Positions 36,711 through 45,895 are shown, counted from the stretch's first letter. The stretch is 64,000 nt of DNA from Bacteroidota bacterium (GCA_016718035.1 JADKEK010000002.1:372001-436000); one strand, 5' to 3'. The notes: generated by a model not told the origin, from the sequence alone. Program-made: numbers and translations.

Positions 36711-36931
36711 GGAACACGGACCCCGCGGGGCGGGGCGCGGATTTGGCGGATTGACGCGGATTTTTGAAGGGGAACACGGATTGAACGGGTGGAACCGATG
36801 GGGATGGATTTTTGGGGGAACGCGGACCCCGGCGGGGCTCGGATTTTTTAAAAGGAACACGGATTGAACGGGTGAACGGATGGGGACGGATTTTTGGGGG
36901 ACCTGCCTGGCGGCAGATGGGCGCGGATTGG
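36711..36931. repeat. ACACGGATTGAACGG-type intergenic repeat cluster
   Basis: G-rich repeats with the motif GGAACACGGATTGAACGGGTG recur at 36771 and 36854 (83-base period), with diverged copies at 36711 and 36818 carrying CCCCGCGGGG/CCCCGGCGGGG cores, and a CTGCCTGGCGGCAG palindrome at 36903-36916. It is non-coding and compositionally unlike the neighbours. It shares no obvious module with the other two repeat islands apart from CCGCC/GGCGG palindromes. Confidence 0.7.
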
Positions 36932-36999
36932 ATTATTTGGGATAGCTATAAATTGCTTCTGCAAAATTTTAATATCTTAGTAGTATTAAAATTACTCTT

Positions 37000-37518
37000 A
37001 TGAAAACTTCTTCATCGCCATTTTGGGTAGGGATTACAGTGATTATGGTTACTTATTCTTTTTACTCATGTAATGAAATGAATGTTGTAGAAATTCAAGA
37101 CACTAATGCTGCAACTCAAACACAAAATGAAACAGAGGAGGACATATTTGTAGGGCGATATGCCATGCATTACAAATACACTATGCCAAACCTAGATGGC
37201 TTTGACCCTGAGTTTATTGAAGTTGATCAAATAGATGTCAATTTTCGAATTCATTTTTGCACTGATATTAATGAATATCAAATAACCTCACCTTTGGAGT
37301 TTCAATCAGAAGGTATTTGTGCAAACGGCACAACTGCCCTCTCCATTAATCATTTATTTAGTCATTCAGATCCCGGCATTTCCGAAAAGCGCGTAATTGG
37401 GTCTACTTATTGGGAAAATGACAGTCTGCATTTTAGTGTTTTATACAAAGTTACCAATTGGCCTCCTGCACCAACTTACGAATACACGATATCGGGAGCC
37501 GGAATAAAGATTGAATAA
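37000..37518 (+). CDS. Hypothetical lipoprotein
   Basis: A 172-residue protein with a short hydrophobic N-terminus (VGITVIMVTYSFYSC) ending in a cysteine at residue 24 that could be lipidated. The -1 Ser is an accepted lipobox variant in Bacteroidota. The mature part is acidic and beta-rich, with no motif I recognise (FRIHFCTDINEYQITSP, STYWENDSLHFSVLYKV). It may be a surface or periplasmic lipoprotein. It lies between the repeat cluster and the FISUMP gene, on the same strand, 35 bases before it. Confidence 0.6.
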   Translation: MKTSSSPFWVGITVIMVTYSFYSCNEMNVVEIQDTNAATQTQNETEEDIFVGRYAMHYKYTMPNLDGFDPEFIEVDQIDVNFRIHFCTDINEYQITSPLEFQSEGICANGTTALSINHLFSHSDPGISEKRVIGSTYWENDSLHFSVLYKVTNWPPAPTYEYTISGAGIKIE

Positions 37519-37553
37519 AAATTTAGCCCGATATTTGCAACAGACAGGAAGTT

Positions 37554-38114
37554 ATGAAAAAATGGATACACACGGGATTGTTACTGATTGTAATCAGCTT
37601 TTTTTGTGCTGATGTGCATGCACAGGTTAATGCTCAAAAACCTTTTCCCTCAATAAAAATTGGCAATCAGGAGTGGATGACCGTTAATTGGGATTACAAA
37701 ACACCCAAAAGTTTTTTCTACAACAACGATTCTACATTGGATGCAAAATATGGTCGTTTGTATTATTTCAGTAATGCTTTGGCAGCTGCCCCTCCGGGAT
37801 GGCATTTACCAACTTTAGATGAATGGTACGAATTAATTGACACCCTTGGCGGATTGAGCAAAGCCGGTCTTAAAATGTTTGACCCGACTTATGGATTAAA
37901 TTTGGTTGCCGGAGGATATAAAAGTGCCAACATTAATGAAGGTGAAATCTTGTTCGGCTTTTTAGATACTTATGCATTTTACTGGACAGCAACACCCGAT
38001 GGCGAACAAACTGCCTACGCCGTTCACATAACCAAAGCAACCGGCGAATTTGATATTACTTCCTTTAGAAGAGCTAATGGATTTAGTGTACGGTATGTGA
38101 AAAATAAGGAATAA
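37554..38114 (+). CDS. Fibrobacter succinogenes major paralogous domain (FISUMP) protein
   Basis: A 186-residue secreted protein. The signal peptide ends in FFCADVHAQ. The FISUMP domain is clear: IKIGNQEWMTVNWDY, AKYGRLYYFSNALAAAPPGWHLPTLDEWYELIDTLGG, and FYWTATPDGEQTAYAVHI, ending NGFSVRYVKNKE. FISUMP proteins are C-type-lectin-like extracellular proteins of uncertain role, often in multi-gene families. A 39-base copy of its very end survives at 39378-39416, so a paralogue once stood nearby. Confidence 0.85.
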   Translation: MKKWIHTGLLLIVISFFCADVHAQVNAQKPFPSIKIGNQEWMTVNWDYKTPKSFFYNNDSTLDAKYGRLYYFSNALAAAPPGWHLPTLDEWYELIDTLGGLSKAGLKMFDPTYGLNLVAGGYKSANINEGEILFGFLDTYAFYWTATPDGEQTAYAVHITKATGEFDITSFRRANGFSVRYVKNKE

Positions 38115-38310
38115 GTATTAAAAAGTATTACTTCTATTTACTTTTATATTTATTGCTGTTATTGTTAATACATTCGATTGGTATGAAATTATTTCTTGTT
38201 TAATGCTTTAGTATCAGCAGCGAACCATTTCGAGTAACTGTCAAGACAATATTTAGTGTAAACTCAAGAAATAAAATCGTGGTAAGTTGCTTTCTTAAGA
38301 AGCAAATTAA

Positions 38311-39279
38311 TTATAAAATAATGAATGCATTTGCATAAACATTATTTTCACTTTTAAATACAATATAATAGCAACCAGTTGTTAAAGTGCTTGTATTTAT
38401 TTCGTAATAATCGGTAATTGTAAACCTAGCAATTAATTCTCCGGTTATTGAAATTAATTCACACTCGTACCGAGTGTTTTCTTGATTTACTATTTTTAAT
38501 TGTTGTCCTGATGGGCAAGGATTAGGATATATTGTTAGCAAATCATTTAAAAAATTATTTATTGAAATTTGCCCGGCAGCGCAATTATATATCCAATATG
38601 GTTCTTCATATATTACATCCAAATTTTCTTTATAACAAATAATCTGTGATTTATCTATATAAGGCGTATACACGCCGTATCCAAAATTATCTGGTTGACC
38701 GGTGAATGGCGATGGCCCAAATACTGCTCCAATTCCTTCTATCCAGAATGTAGAATCACTAATCCCGTCAACATAGAATAATATGTTAAATTTTTTTCTA
38801 AAATTACCATCTAAAAAAATCGAATCAATTGAAGATACTTCAGAAGAATCAAAGTGAGCAAATGTTATACAATGACTTAAACTTTGCCCTTCTACTACAG
38901 AAAAATCATACAAAAGGGTATCAAAATCAAATTCTATTCCAAACCTGTAATAATAAATTTTTTTAGTGATAGTATCGTCTCTTAAAAGTGCATTATAACT
39001 ATTAGAGCAAGTATCACCAAATACATCTTTTACTTTAAAATAACTGAGCCCATCAACAATAGTATCTCCATCTGTACAATATTGGTAAAAATGAAAGACT
39101 GTATCTTCCAGTCCGGTTTCCCATTCTCTTTCAAGTATTGACCATTTACCACCTTCATGCAAAAATGGATGATATTTATTTGTTTGCGAATAACAAAAAA
39201 TGCTTGTTGAAAGTAAAAATGCCAGTACAAAGAAATGCCTTGTATAAAAATGTCGTAAAAAAATATCGTTAAAGGTCAT
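38311..39279 (-). CDS. T9SS type A sorting-domain protein
   Basis: A 322-residue secreted protein. The signal peptide runs FFVLAFLLSTSIFCYSQ. The body is beta-rich (KWSILEREWETGLED, HFYQYCTDGDTIVDGLSYFKV, SFWIEGIGAVFG), matching a common Bacteroidota exoprotein type that begins with a text like WSILEREWE. The C-terminus is a T9SS sorting domain (TIYPNPCPSGQQLKIV, ELISITGELIARF, LTTGCYYIVF). It lies antisense between the FISUMP gene and a FISUMP remnant. Ligand is unknown. Confidence 0.8.
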   Translation of the reverse strand: MTFNDIFLRHFYTRHFFVLAFLLSTSIFCYSQTNKYHPFLHEGGKWSILEREWETGLEDTVFHFYQYCTDGDTIVDGLSYFKVKDVFGDTCSNSYNALLRDDTITKKIYYYRFGIEFDFDTLLYDFSVVEGQSLSHCITFAHFDSSEVSSIDSIFLDGNFRKKFNILFYVDGISDSTFWIEGIGAVFGPSPFTGQPDNFGYGVYTPYIDKSQIICYKENLDVIYEEPYWIYNCAAGQISINNFLNDLLTIYPNPCPSGQQLKIVNQENTRYECELISITGELIARFTITDYYEINTSTLTTGCYYIVFKSENNVYANAFIIL

Positions 39280-39298
39280 TTTGTGGAATTGATAACCC

Positions 39299-39306
39299 CA
39301 AATTTA
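39299..39306 (-). promoter_or_regulatory. -7 element of the 38311-39279 T9SS gene
   Basis: The minus strand reads TAAATTTG (TAnnTTTG), ending 19 bases before the ATG at 39279. TTG triplets upstream are too close for a good -33. Confidence 0.4.
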
Positions 39307-39377
39307 ATTAATAACAACCAACTTAATGGGCGTTTTTAATAATAGCGTAATTGATTTCCCTACCCTTCCTGCAGGTA

Positions 39378-39416
39378 AACGGATTTAGTGTGAGGTATGT
39401 GAAAAATAAGGAATAA
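39378..39416 (+). pseudogene. 3' remnant of a second FISUMP gene
   Basis: Thirteen codons encode NGFSVRYVKNKE-stop, the same peptide as the end of the FISUMP gene at 38076-38114, with only three base changes. The rest of the copy is gone. It shows that a tandem duplicate was lost or replaced, perhaps when the antisense T9SS gene arrived. Confidence 0.75.
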
Positions 39417-39460
39417 GTCATTTTCCGCTTAATATCATCTGTAATCCCGTTCTTAGTCAC

Positions 39461-39468
39461 TATTTTTG
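39461..39468 (+). promoter_or_regulatory. -7 element of maeB
   Basis: TATTTTTG matches TAnnTTTG. It lies 91 bases before the ATG at 39560, giving a longer leader than most genes here. Confidence 0.4.
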
Positions 39469-39559
39469 CCGTCCTTATTAGGAGTTAAATTGAATTTGAA
39501 ACCCTAAGAAGCGTAATGTCATTACATCACCAACCCGAAAGCGGTAAAAAGGGAGGCTT

Positions 39560-41848
39560 ATGCCCGAAAAACTGAGAAAAAAAGACGCACTTGATTATCA
39601 TTCATCCGGCAGACCGGGAAAGATTGAAGTAGTTCCAACCAAATCGACAAAAACACAACGCGACTTGTCGCTGGCGTATTCGCCGGGGGTAGCTGAACCT
39701 TGTCTCGAAATTGCCGAAGACGTTTCCAATGTGTATAAATACACCGCCAAAGGCAATCTGGTAGCGGTTATCAGCAATGGAACAGCAGTGTTAGGATTGG
39801 GCAATATTGGTCCCGAAGCCTCGAAACCGGTGATGGAAGGAAAAGGGTTGTTGTTTAAAATTTATGCCGATATCGACTCATTTGACATAGAACTCAATTG
39901 CAACGATGTTGACGATTTTGTCAAAATTGTGAAAGCAATGGAGCCTACTTTCGGAGGAATAAATCTGGAAGACATTAAAGCGCCTGAATGTTTTGAAATT
40001 GAAAAAAGGCTGAAAAAGGAACTCAAAATCCCTATCATGCACGACGACCAGCACGGAACTGCCATTATTGCCAGCGCTGCTTTGCTGAATGCAACCGAAA
40101 TAGTCGGTAAAAATCTGGCTGATGTGCGTGTAGTGGTTTCAGGTGCCGGAGCCTCGGCAATTTCCTGCGCCAAACTCTTCGTATCGCTTGGCGTAACACG
40201 AAGTAATATTATGATGCTGGACAGTCAGGGTGTAATCAACAAACACCGTGAAGGTCTGGATGAATATAAAAGTCAGTTCATCAACGATACCGACCTCAAC
40301 ACCCTCGACGAGGCAATGGTTGGCGCCGATGTATTTGTTGGTTTATCGAAAGGTAATATCGTAACACCTGAAATGTTGTTAACCATGGCTAAAGACCCGC
40401 TGGTATTTGCTTTGGCTAACCCCGACCCTGAAATTCCATACGAATTAGCGGTTAGAACCCGTGAAGATGTAATTGTAGCAACAGGCCGTAGCGACCATCC
40501 TAATCAGGTAAACAATGTGTTAGGGTTTCCATATATTTTCCGCGGAGCACTCGATGTACAGGCTACCGAAATAAATGAGGATATGAAAGTAGCTGCAGTG
40601 CGAGCCCTTGCTGCACTTGCGAAAGAACCTGTGCCGGAGTTTGTAAATATGGCCTACAGCGAAAAAAATATTCAGTTTGGCAGAACCTATATTATCCCAA
40701 AACCGGTTGACCCACGATTAATTTCACGCGTAGCACCTGCTGTTGCGCGAGCAGCTATTAAATCCGGCGTAGCCAAAAAGAATATCGGCGACTGGGAAGA
40801 ATATGCAACATCGCTGGAAAACCGCCTGGGACTTGAAGAGCGACTGATAAAAGCCATTACCAGCAAGGCAAAACAAAATCCGAAAAGAGTGGTTTTTGCC
40901 GAAGCTGATAATTTTAAAATTTTAAAGGCTGCTCAAATTGTTAAGGAAGAAGGTATAGCCAAACCTATTTTGTTAGGTCCGGTGGATAAAATCAGAGCCA
41001 TTATTGAAGATAATCAGCTCGACCTTGCCAATGTGCCGATTATTGACACCAGAGCAAAAGAACAGGACGAAAAACGTGCACAGTTTGGCGAATTGTTTTT
41101 TAACAAACGTATGCGCCGCGGAATCAACCTTTACGAAGCCAAAAAAATGATGCGCGACCGCACTTATTACGGCGCCATGATGGTGGAAACCGGTGAAGCA
41201 GATGCACTTATTTCAGGTTTAACAAGACAATATCCAGAAACAATAAAACCTGCACTTCAAATTATAGGTAAAGAAGATGGCACCAATCGCGTTGCCGGTA
41301 TGCATATTGTGCTTACCCGCGACCAGGGACCCATATTTTTTGCCGACACCACCGTGAGCTTCAATCCAAGCAGCGAAGAATTGGTTGAAATTGCTGCGCT
41401 GACTGCCAAAGCTGTCCGCCAATTTAACATTCAGCCAAAAGTTGCTATGTTATCGTATTCCAATTTCGGCTCAGTAGAAAATGAAGAAACCATTCGTGTT
41501 CGCAACGCGGTGAGTATGCTGAAAGAGCGGTTTCCGGGAATGATTGTAGACGGTGAAATGCAGGTGAACATTGCTTTTGACAACGATTTAATGAAAGAAA
41601 ATTACCCCTTCAGTGCGGTAGTAGATAAAAACGTAAATACTTTGGTATTCCCAAACCTGCATGCTGCCAATATCGGCTATCAGCTGATGCATTCGTTGGG
41701 TAGATGTGAAGTTATTGGACCAATTTTATTGGGTATGAAACGTTCTGTGCATATTTTACAACTAGGTTCATCCGTTCGCGAAATTGTGAACATGGTGGCA
41801 ATTGCAGTAACTGATGCGCAGGTGAAAGCGAAGAGGAAGGTTGGTTGA
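39560..41848 (+). CDS. maeB: NADP-dependent malic enzyme with phosphotransacetylase-like domain
   Basis: A 762-residue MaeB-type fusion. The malic enzyme domain (about 1-420) decarboxylates malate to pyruvate. It has the catalytic YSPGVAEPCLEI, NGTAVLGLGNIGPEASKPVMEGK, the metal site MHDDQHGTAIIASAAL, and the NADP-binding VVSGAGASAISCAKL. The C-terminal half (about 430-762) is like phosphotransacetylase (RTYYGAMMVETGEADALISGL). In E. coli MaeB this half is regulatory. The ATG at 39560 is preceded by AGGGAGG, one of the few Shine-Dalgarno-like sequences in the window. maeB, ruvA and sprA are adjacent, an order I recall from other Bacteroidota. Confidence 0.95.
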   Translation: MPEKLRKKDALDYHSSGRPGKIEVVPTKSTKTQRDLSLAYSPGVAEPCLEIAEDVSNVYKYTAKGNLVAVISNGTAVLGLGNIGPEASKPVMEGKGLLFKIYADIDSFDIELNCNDVDDFVKIVKAMEPTFGGINLEDIKAPECFEIEKRLKKELKIPIMHDDQHGTAIIASAALLNATEIVGKNLADVRVVVSGAGASAISCAKLFVSLGVTRSNIMMLDSQGVINKHREGLDEYKSQFINDTDLNTLDEAMVGADVFVGLSKGNIVTPEMLLTMAKDPLVFALANPDPEIPYELAVRTREDVIVATGRSDHPNQVNNVLGFPYIFRGALDVQATEINEDMKVAAVRALAALAKEPVPEFVNMAYSEKNIQFGRTYIIPKPVDPRLISRVAPAVARAAIKSGVAKKNIGDWEEYATSLENRLGLEERLIKAITSKAKQNPKRVVFAEADNFKILKAAQIVKEEGIAKPILLGPVDKIRAIIEDNQLDLANVPIIDTRAKEQDEKRAQFGELFFNKRMRRGINLYEAKKMMRDRTYYGAMMVETGEADALISGLTRQYPETIKPALQIIGKEDGTNRVAGMHIVLTRDQGPIFFADTTVSFNPSSEELVEIAALTAKAVRQFNIQPKVAMLSYSNFGSVENEETIRVRNAVSMLKERFPGMIVDGEMQVNIAFDNDLMKENYPFSAVVDKNVNTLVFPNLHAANIGYQLMHSLGRCEVIGPILLGMKRSVHILQLGSSVREIVNMVAIAVTDAQVKAKRKVG

Positions 41849-42034
41849 TGTGCTGATGGGTTGATGTGTTGATGTGCTGATTAATGTGCGGATGTACCAA
41901 TGTACCGATGTACCAATTAACAGCCAATGATGTGGCGATGTATCCGCCGGGGCGGAAACATCCGGGTTGGAGGTGGAATGTAATTCGGAGTTCTGTGACA
42001 AAAAACCAATTGGTTGAACAAAATAACATCCAGG
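41849..42034. repeat. Second repeat island, octamer and palindrome part
   Basis: Directly after maeB come octamers (TGATGTGC, TGTACCAA types), the palindrome TCCGCCGGGGCGGA at 41943-41956, and a segment GGGTTGGAGGTGGAATG... that matches the module in the 129-bp array at 3445-3993. It is non-coding. Confidence 0.75.
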
Positions 42035-42275
42035 GCAACCGTAGCGTCAACCCACGTGTTGACATTTGTTTGTCGTGAATGTTAATGTGTCCGATGCGTT
42101 GGTGTAGGACTGCCATCCGCAGCAACCGTAGCCGTCAACCCACGTGTTGACCCATGGTTATCGCGAATGTTAATGTATCCGATGCGTTGGTGTAGGAATG
42201 TCATCCGCAGCAACCGTAGCCGTCAACCCACGTGTTGACATTTGTTTGTCACGAATGATAATGTTTCCACCGCGT
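42035..42275. repeat. 88-bp tandem repeat array, three copies
   Basis: Units starting GCAACCGTAGC lie at 42035, 42122 and 42210. The palindromic core GTCAACCCACGTGTTGAC is at 42046, 42134 and 42222, an 88-base spacing. The same 18-mer occurs at 3493 within the 129-bp array. The third copy decays after about 60 bases. No coding frame is evident. Confidence 0.88.
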
Positions 42276-42435
42276 TAGTGGTGGTATACCATTCAGACCA
42301 ACCATCCGCCGTAGCGGAGGGTTGAATTTTGAATTTAAAGAAAATTGCGAGGTTTATTAGGGGTTTCAAGCCCTTAAAACCTCAGAAAAAATATAATTTT
42401 AACCCAAAAAACCGGAGATTGCATCGCAATCCCCT
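42276..42435. other. Non-coding DNA with inverted repeats upstream of ruvA
   Basis: The region holds the palindrome TCCGCCGTAGCGGA at 42305-42318 (inside a longer AACC...GGTT hairpin), a GAGGTTT/AAACCTC hairpin around 42351-42385, and a GGAGATTGC/GCAATCCCC hairpin near 42414-42434. These look like more members of the intergenic repeat families. I cannot assign terminator function. Confidence 0.55.
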
Positions 42436-42471
42436 CATTTGCTAATTTGCTAATTAGCTAATTAACTAATT
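42436..42471 (+). repeat. Octamer-repeat leader of ruvA
   Basis: Degenerate octamers of the TTTGCTAA type run right up to the ruvA ATG at 42472. The sequence with the ATG is 35/39 identical to the fumC leader at 1890-1928 on the other strand. Confidence 0.7.
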
Positions 42472-43059
42472 ATGATAGCATACTTAAACGGTGAATTCAA
42501 AGTAAAAAACCCAGCCTATTTTATTGTGGAGTGCAATGGGGTTGGCTATCAGGTAAATATCAGTTTAAATACCTTTTCTAAGCTTCAAACTTTGGATAAA
42601 GGGAAAATACACACATATTTGCATATTCGTGAGGATGCGCAGATTTTGTACGGATTTGCGGATGAAAGTGAGAAGAATCTGTTTATCAGTTTAATCTCCG
42701 TTCAGGGAGTTGGAACCAACACGGCAAGAATGATTTTGTCGAGTATGAGTCCCGCCGACCTTGAAGAAGCAATTCGCACCGAAAACGACGTATTAATTCA
42801 GCGCATAAAAGGGGTCGGTCCCAAAACCGCAAAACGGCTGGTAATCGACCTTAAGGACAAGATTGGCAAAGGAGCAGGCGCAACTGAAAATTCTTTTGGG
42901 TTTGGACACAATACTATGAAAGAAGAAGCGTTAAGTGCTCTGGCGATGCTTGGGTTTACACGTCAACAAGGCGAAAAGGCTATTGGAAGTGCGATGAAAC
43001 TGAACCCTACACCCACGAATGTAGAAAGCTTGATTAAATTAGCATTGAAGAACTTGTAA
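42472..43059 (+). CDS. ruvA: Holliday junction branch migration protein RuvA
   Basis: A 195-residue subunit of RuvAB, which binds Holliday junctions and guides branch migration. Domain I starts MIAYLNGEFKVKNPAYFIVECNGVGYQV. The two helix-hairpin-helix motifs are LISVQGVGTNTARMILSSM and IQRIKGVGPKTAKRLVIDL, and the C-terminal domain (AGATENSF onward) contacts RuvB. It is preceded by an octamer leader shared with fumC. sprA follows after 10 bases, so the two may be co-transcribed. Confidence 0.96.
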   Translation: MIAYLNGEFKVKNPAYFIVECNGVGYQVNISLNTFSKLQTLDKGKIHTYLHIREDAQILYGFADESEKNLFISLISVQGVGTNTARMILSSMSPADLEEAIRTENDVLIQRIKGVGPKTAKRLVIDLKDKIGKGAGATENSFGFGHNTMKEEALSALAMLGFTRQQGEKAIGSAMKLNPTPTNVESLIKLALKNL

Positions 43060-43069
43060 ACAAGAGGTT

Positions 43070-45895
43070 TTGGCAGTATCGAAATTTTTTCCCCAAATAA
43101 TAATTGGAACTACTATTGGTGCCGCGGCACTGGCCGGATTTTTATATACCGATCCGGAGGTTTCTCAGCATGTTAATTCATCTGAATCCTATTACCTAAA
43201 TCCGGTTGCCCCGCTCGACACCCCTCCAACATTACCCTACCCTATCGACCCTAACGATGGTTCGGACCCATTTTATGATGACGAAAATAACTTCGACCTG
43301 GAGCCGGAAGTTGAACCAACCATCTATTACGACCCGGAAACAGATGAATATATTTTCCAGCCGGACCTTGGGACCGAATTTTATGAAAGTCCGCAATACA
43401 TCACTTTTGAAGAATACATTGAAGCTCAAGGCGACAAAGCAATTGATGATTATTGGCAGGAACGTTCCGACGCTTCTAATATTTTAGGTGGTAGTGGTCA
43501 GGGTATTGAACTAACTCCTTTCAACAAAGAATGTCGTTTGTTTGATGGTTGTAATGTTGAAATTCGCCCTCAAGGTAACGTTGAACTCACCTTTGGCGGA
43601 AGTTTTCAAAATATTCAAAATCCAATCCTCACCGAAAATCAGCGTAAACAGGGTGGGTTCGATTTTAAAATGGATATTAACGCCAACGTGTTAGGGTCTA
43701 TTGGTAATAATCTAAAACTGAATTTTAATTACAATACTCAGGCAACATTCGATTTCGAAAATCAAATTAAATTAGAATACAAAGGCAAAGATGATCAGAT
43801 AGTGCAGGGTATTGAAGCCGGTAACGTGAGTTTACCTTTAACCACTCAGTTAATTCCCGGAACACAAAGTTTATTTGGTATTAAAACGGAATTTCAATTT
43901 GGCCGTTTAACGATGACCAATATTCTTTCTCAACAAAAATCACAAACACAAAGTATACAAATTGAAGGTGGTGCTCAAAAACGTGAGTTTGAAATATTTG
44001 CAGATGAATACGATGAAAATCGCCACTTCTTTATGTCACATTATTTCCGTTCAGGTTACGAAGGTTGGTTAAAAACTTTACCTTATGTAAGCTCTCCGAT
44101 TAATGTTACTAAAATGGAAGTTTGGGTAACTAATACTACAGGAGAAACACAAAATACACGCGACATTGTGGCATTTGCCGATTTAGGTGAACCGGATTCA
44201 ATTTATTCGGGTGTAATTGATCCTTCAGGAACTATCAGCAGTTTAACGCCAGGTGGATTACCTTCTAACTATGCGAATGATTTGTATCAGAAATTAAGTG
44301 CTAATCCAAGCACACGCGATTTAAATAATGTTATCTCTACTTTATCCGGCGCAGCATTTAATATGGAAGCTGTGCAAGATTATGAGAAAGCAAGAATGCG
44401 CAAATTAGATGCAACTGATTATATCTATAATCCTCAATTAGGTTTTATTTCATTAAACACCACCTTACAACCTGATGATGTTTTAGCGGTATCTTATGAA
44501 TATACTTATCAGGGACAAACTTATCAGGTGGGTGAATTTTCTAGCGACCTTCCTCCGGGTGTAGATACATCGAATGTGTTATTCATGAAAATGCTGAAAA
44601 GCACTTCTGCAATTACCCAAATTCCGTTGTGGGATTTGATGATGAAAAACGTGTATTCACTTGGTGCATTCCAAGTGAGCAGCGATGGATTCCGTTTAGA
44701 TGTTTTATATCAAGATCCGGGTGGTGGATTAAAAAGATTTATTCCTGCTAATAATGCGAATGTTAACAGCAAACCTTTAATTAAATTATTAGGCCTCGAC
44801 CGTTTAAATAATAATAATGACCCACAAAGCGATGGTATTTTTGACTTTGTAAATGGAACAACTATTAATACACAAAACGGTCGTGTATATTTTCCGGTAC
44901 TGGAACCATTTGGTGGTTATTTACGCAACGATGCCGTTTTTGGTGGAGATTTAGAAGCAGAGAAATTTGCGTATGATGAATTGTATAACGAAACAAAAAC
45001 AATTGCACTTCAATTTCCGCAATACGACAGATATGTAATTTCCGGTGAATATAAATCCAGTGTTTCTTCTGAAATTTATTTAGGTGCATTTAATTTACCT
45101 AAAGGTTCGGTTCAGGTAACTGCAGGCGGGCAATTATTGACAGAAAATGTGGACTACACCATCGATTATTCTTTGGGTAGATTAAAAATTATTAATGAAG
45201 CGATTCTGAATTCCGGACAGCAAATAAATGTAACATTTGAGAATAATGCATTTTATGGCTTCCAGACAAAATCGTTAATTGGAACACGATTAGATTATTG
45301 GATTAATGATAATTTCACATTAGGTGCTACATGGTTACATTTAAGTGAACGTCCTTACACCCAAAAAGTAAATATTGGTGACGACCCGATCTCTAACAGC
45401 ATTTATGGTTTTGATATCAACTATACCGATGATGCGCCTTGGATGACAAGAGCGTTAGATAAATTACCATTTTACGGCACTAAAGAAGCATCTACCATTT
45501 CATTTACCGGTGAATTTGCACGTTTCCAACCGGGACACAGTAAAGCAATTGGTAAAGATGATGCCGGTACAATTTATATCGACGACTTTGAAGGAAGCAG
45601 AAGTGCTATCGATTTAAAATTTCCATTTGCAAGTTGGGTATTAGCAAGTGCTCCGCAAAATGCAACTGATGAAGATGGTGATATATTATTTCCTGAAGCA
45701 ACATTATTCGATAGTCTTGAATACGGAAAAAATCGCGCGAAAATTGCGTGGTATAATATAGATCCATTATTTAATGAAGATAATAATCCTTCTAAACCCG
45801 ACCATTTAACTGCTGAAGATTTATCCAATCACTATACCATACAAATTGACGAAAAGAAATTTTCCCTCAAGCAGATTTTGAAACTACGGTATTAA
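43070..45895 (+). CDS. sprA: T9SS outer-membrane channel SprA, N-terminal part (frameshifted)
   Basis: SprA (Sov) is the 36-strand outer-membrane pore of the type IX secretion system, also needed for gliding. The frame starts at a TTG at 43070 with a signal-like segment (FFPQIIIGTTIGAAALAGFLY). Family segments include GSGQGIELTPFNKECRLFDGCNVEIRPQGNVELTFGGSFQ and FEIFADEYDENRHFFMSHYFRSGYEGWL. The frame ends in an artificial tail after 45855. Adding one A to the AAAA run at 45852-45855 restores DEKEIFPQADFET and joins the frame at 46042-50370, giving a normal 2433-residue SprA. A consensus error is the simplest explanation. Confidence 0.93.
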   Translation: MAVSKFFPQIIIGTTIGAAALAGFLYTDPEVSQHVNSSESYYLNPVAPLDTPPTLPYPIDPNDGSDPFYDDENNFDLEPEVEPTIYYDPETDEYIFQPDLGTEFYESPQYITFEEYIEAQGDKAIDDYWQERSDASNILGGSGQGIELTPFNKECRLFDGCNVEIRPQGNVELTFGGSFQNIQNPILTENQRKQGGFDFKMDINANVLGSIGNNLKLNFNYNTQATFDFENQIKLEYKGKDDQIVQGIEAGNVSLPLTTQLIPGTQSLFGIKTEFQFGRLTMTNILSQQKSQTQSIQIEGGAQKREFEIFADEYDENRHFFMSHYFRSGYEGWLKTLPYVSSPINVTKMEVWVTNTTGETQNTRDIVAFADLGEPDSIYSGVIDPSGTISSLTPGGLPSNYANDLYQKLSANPSTRDLNNVISTLSGAAFNMEAVQDYEKARMRKLDATDYIYNPQLGFISLNTTLQPDDVLAVSYEYTYQGQTYQVGEFSSDLPPGVDTSNVLFMKMLKSTSAITQIPLWDLMMKNVYSLGAFQVSSDGFRLDVLYQDPGGGLKRFIPANNANVNSKPLIKLLGLDRLNNNNDPQSDGIFDFVNGTTINTQNGRVYFPVLEPFGGYLRNDAVFGGDLEAEKFAYDELYNETKTIALQFPQYDRYVISGEYKSSVSSEIYLGAFNLPKGSVQVTAGGQLLTENVDYTIDYSLGRLKIINEAILNSGQQINVTFENNAFYGFQTKSLIGTRLDYWINDNFTLGATWLHLSERPYTQKVNIGDDPISNSIYGFDINYTDDAPWMTRALDKLPFYGTKEASTISFTGEFARFQPGHSKAIGKDDAGTIYIDDFEGSRSAIDLKFPFASWVLASAPQNATDEDGDILFPEATLFDSLEYGKNRAKIAWYNIDPLFNEDNNPSKPDHLTAEDLSNHYTIQIDEKKFSLKQILKLRY

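Noticed and set aside
41712..42125. Minus-strand open frames over the maeB end and repeat island
   Set aside because: They contain repeat-derived His/Thr/Ile peptides and overlap the clear maeB coding frame.
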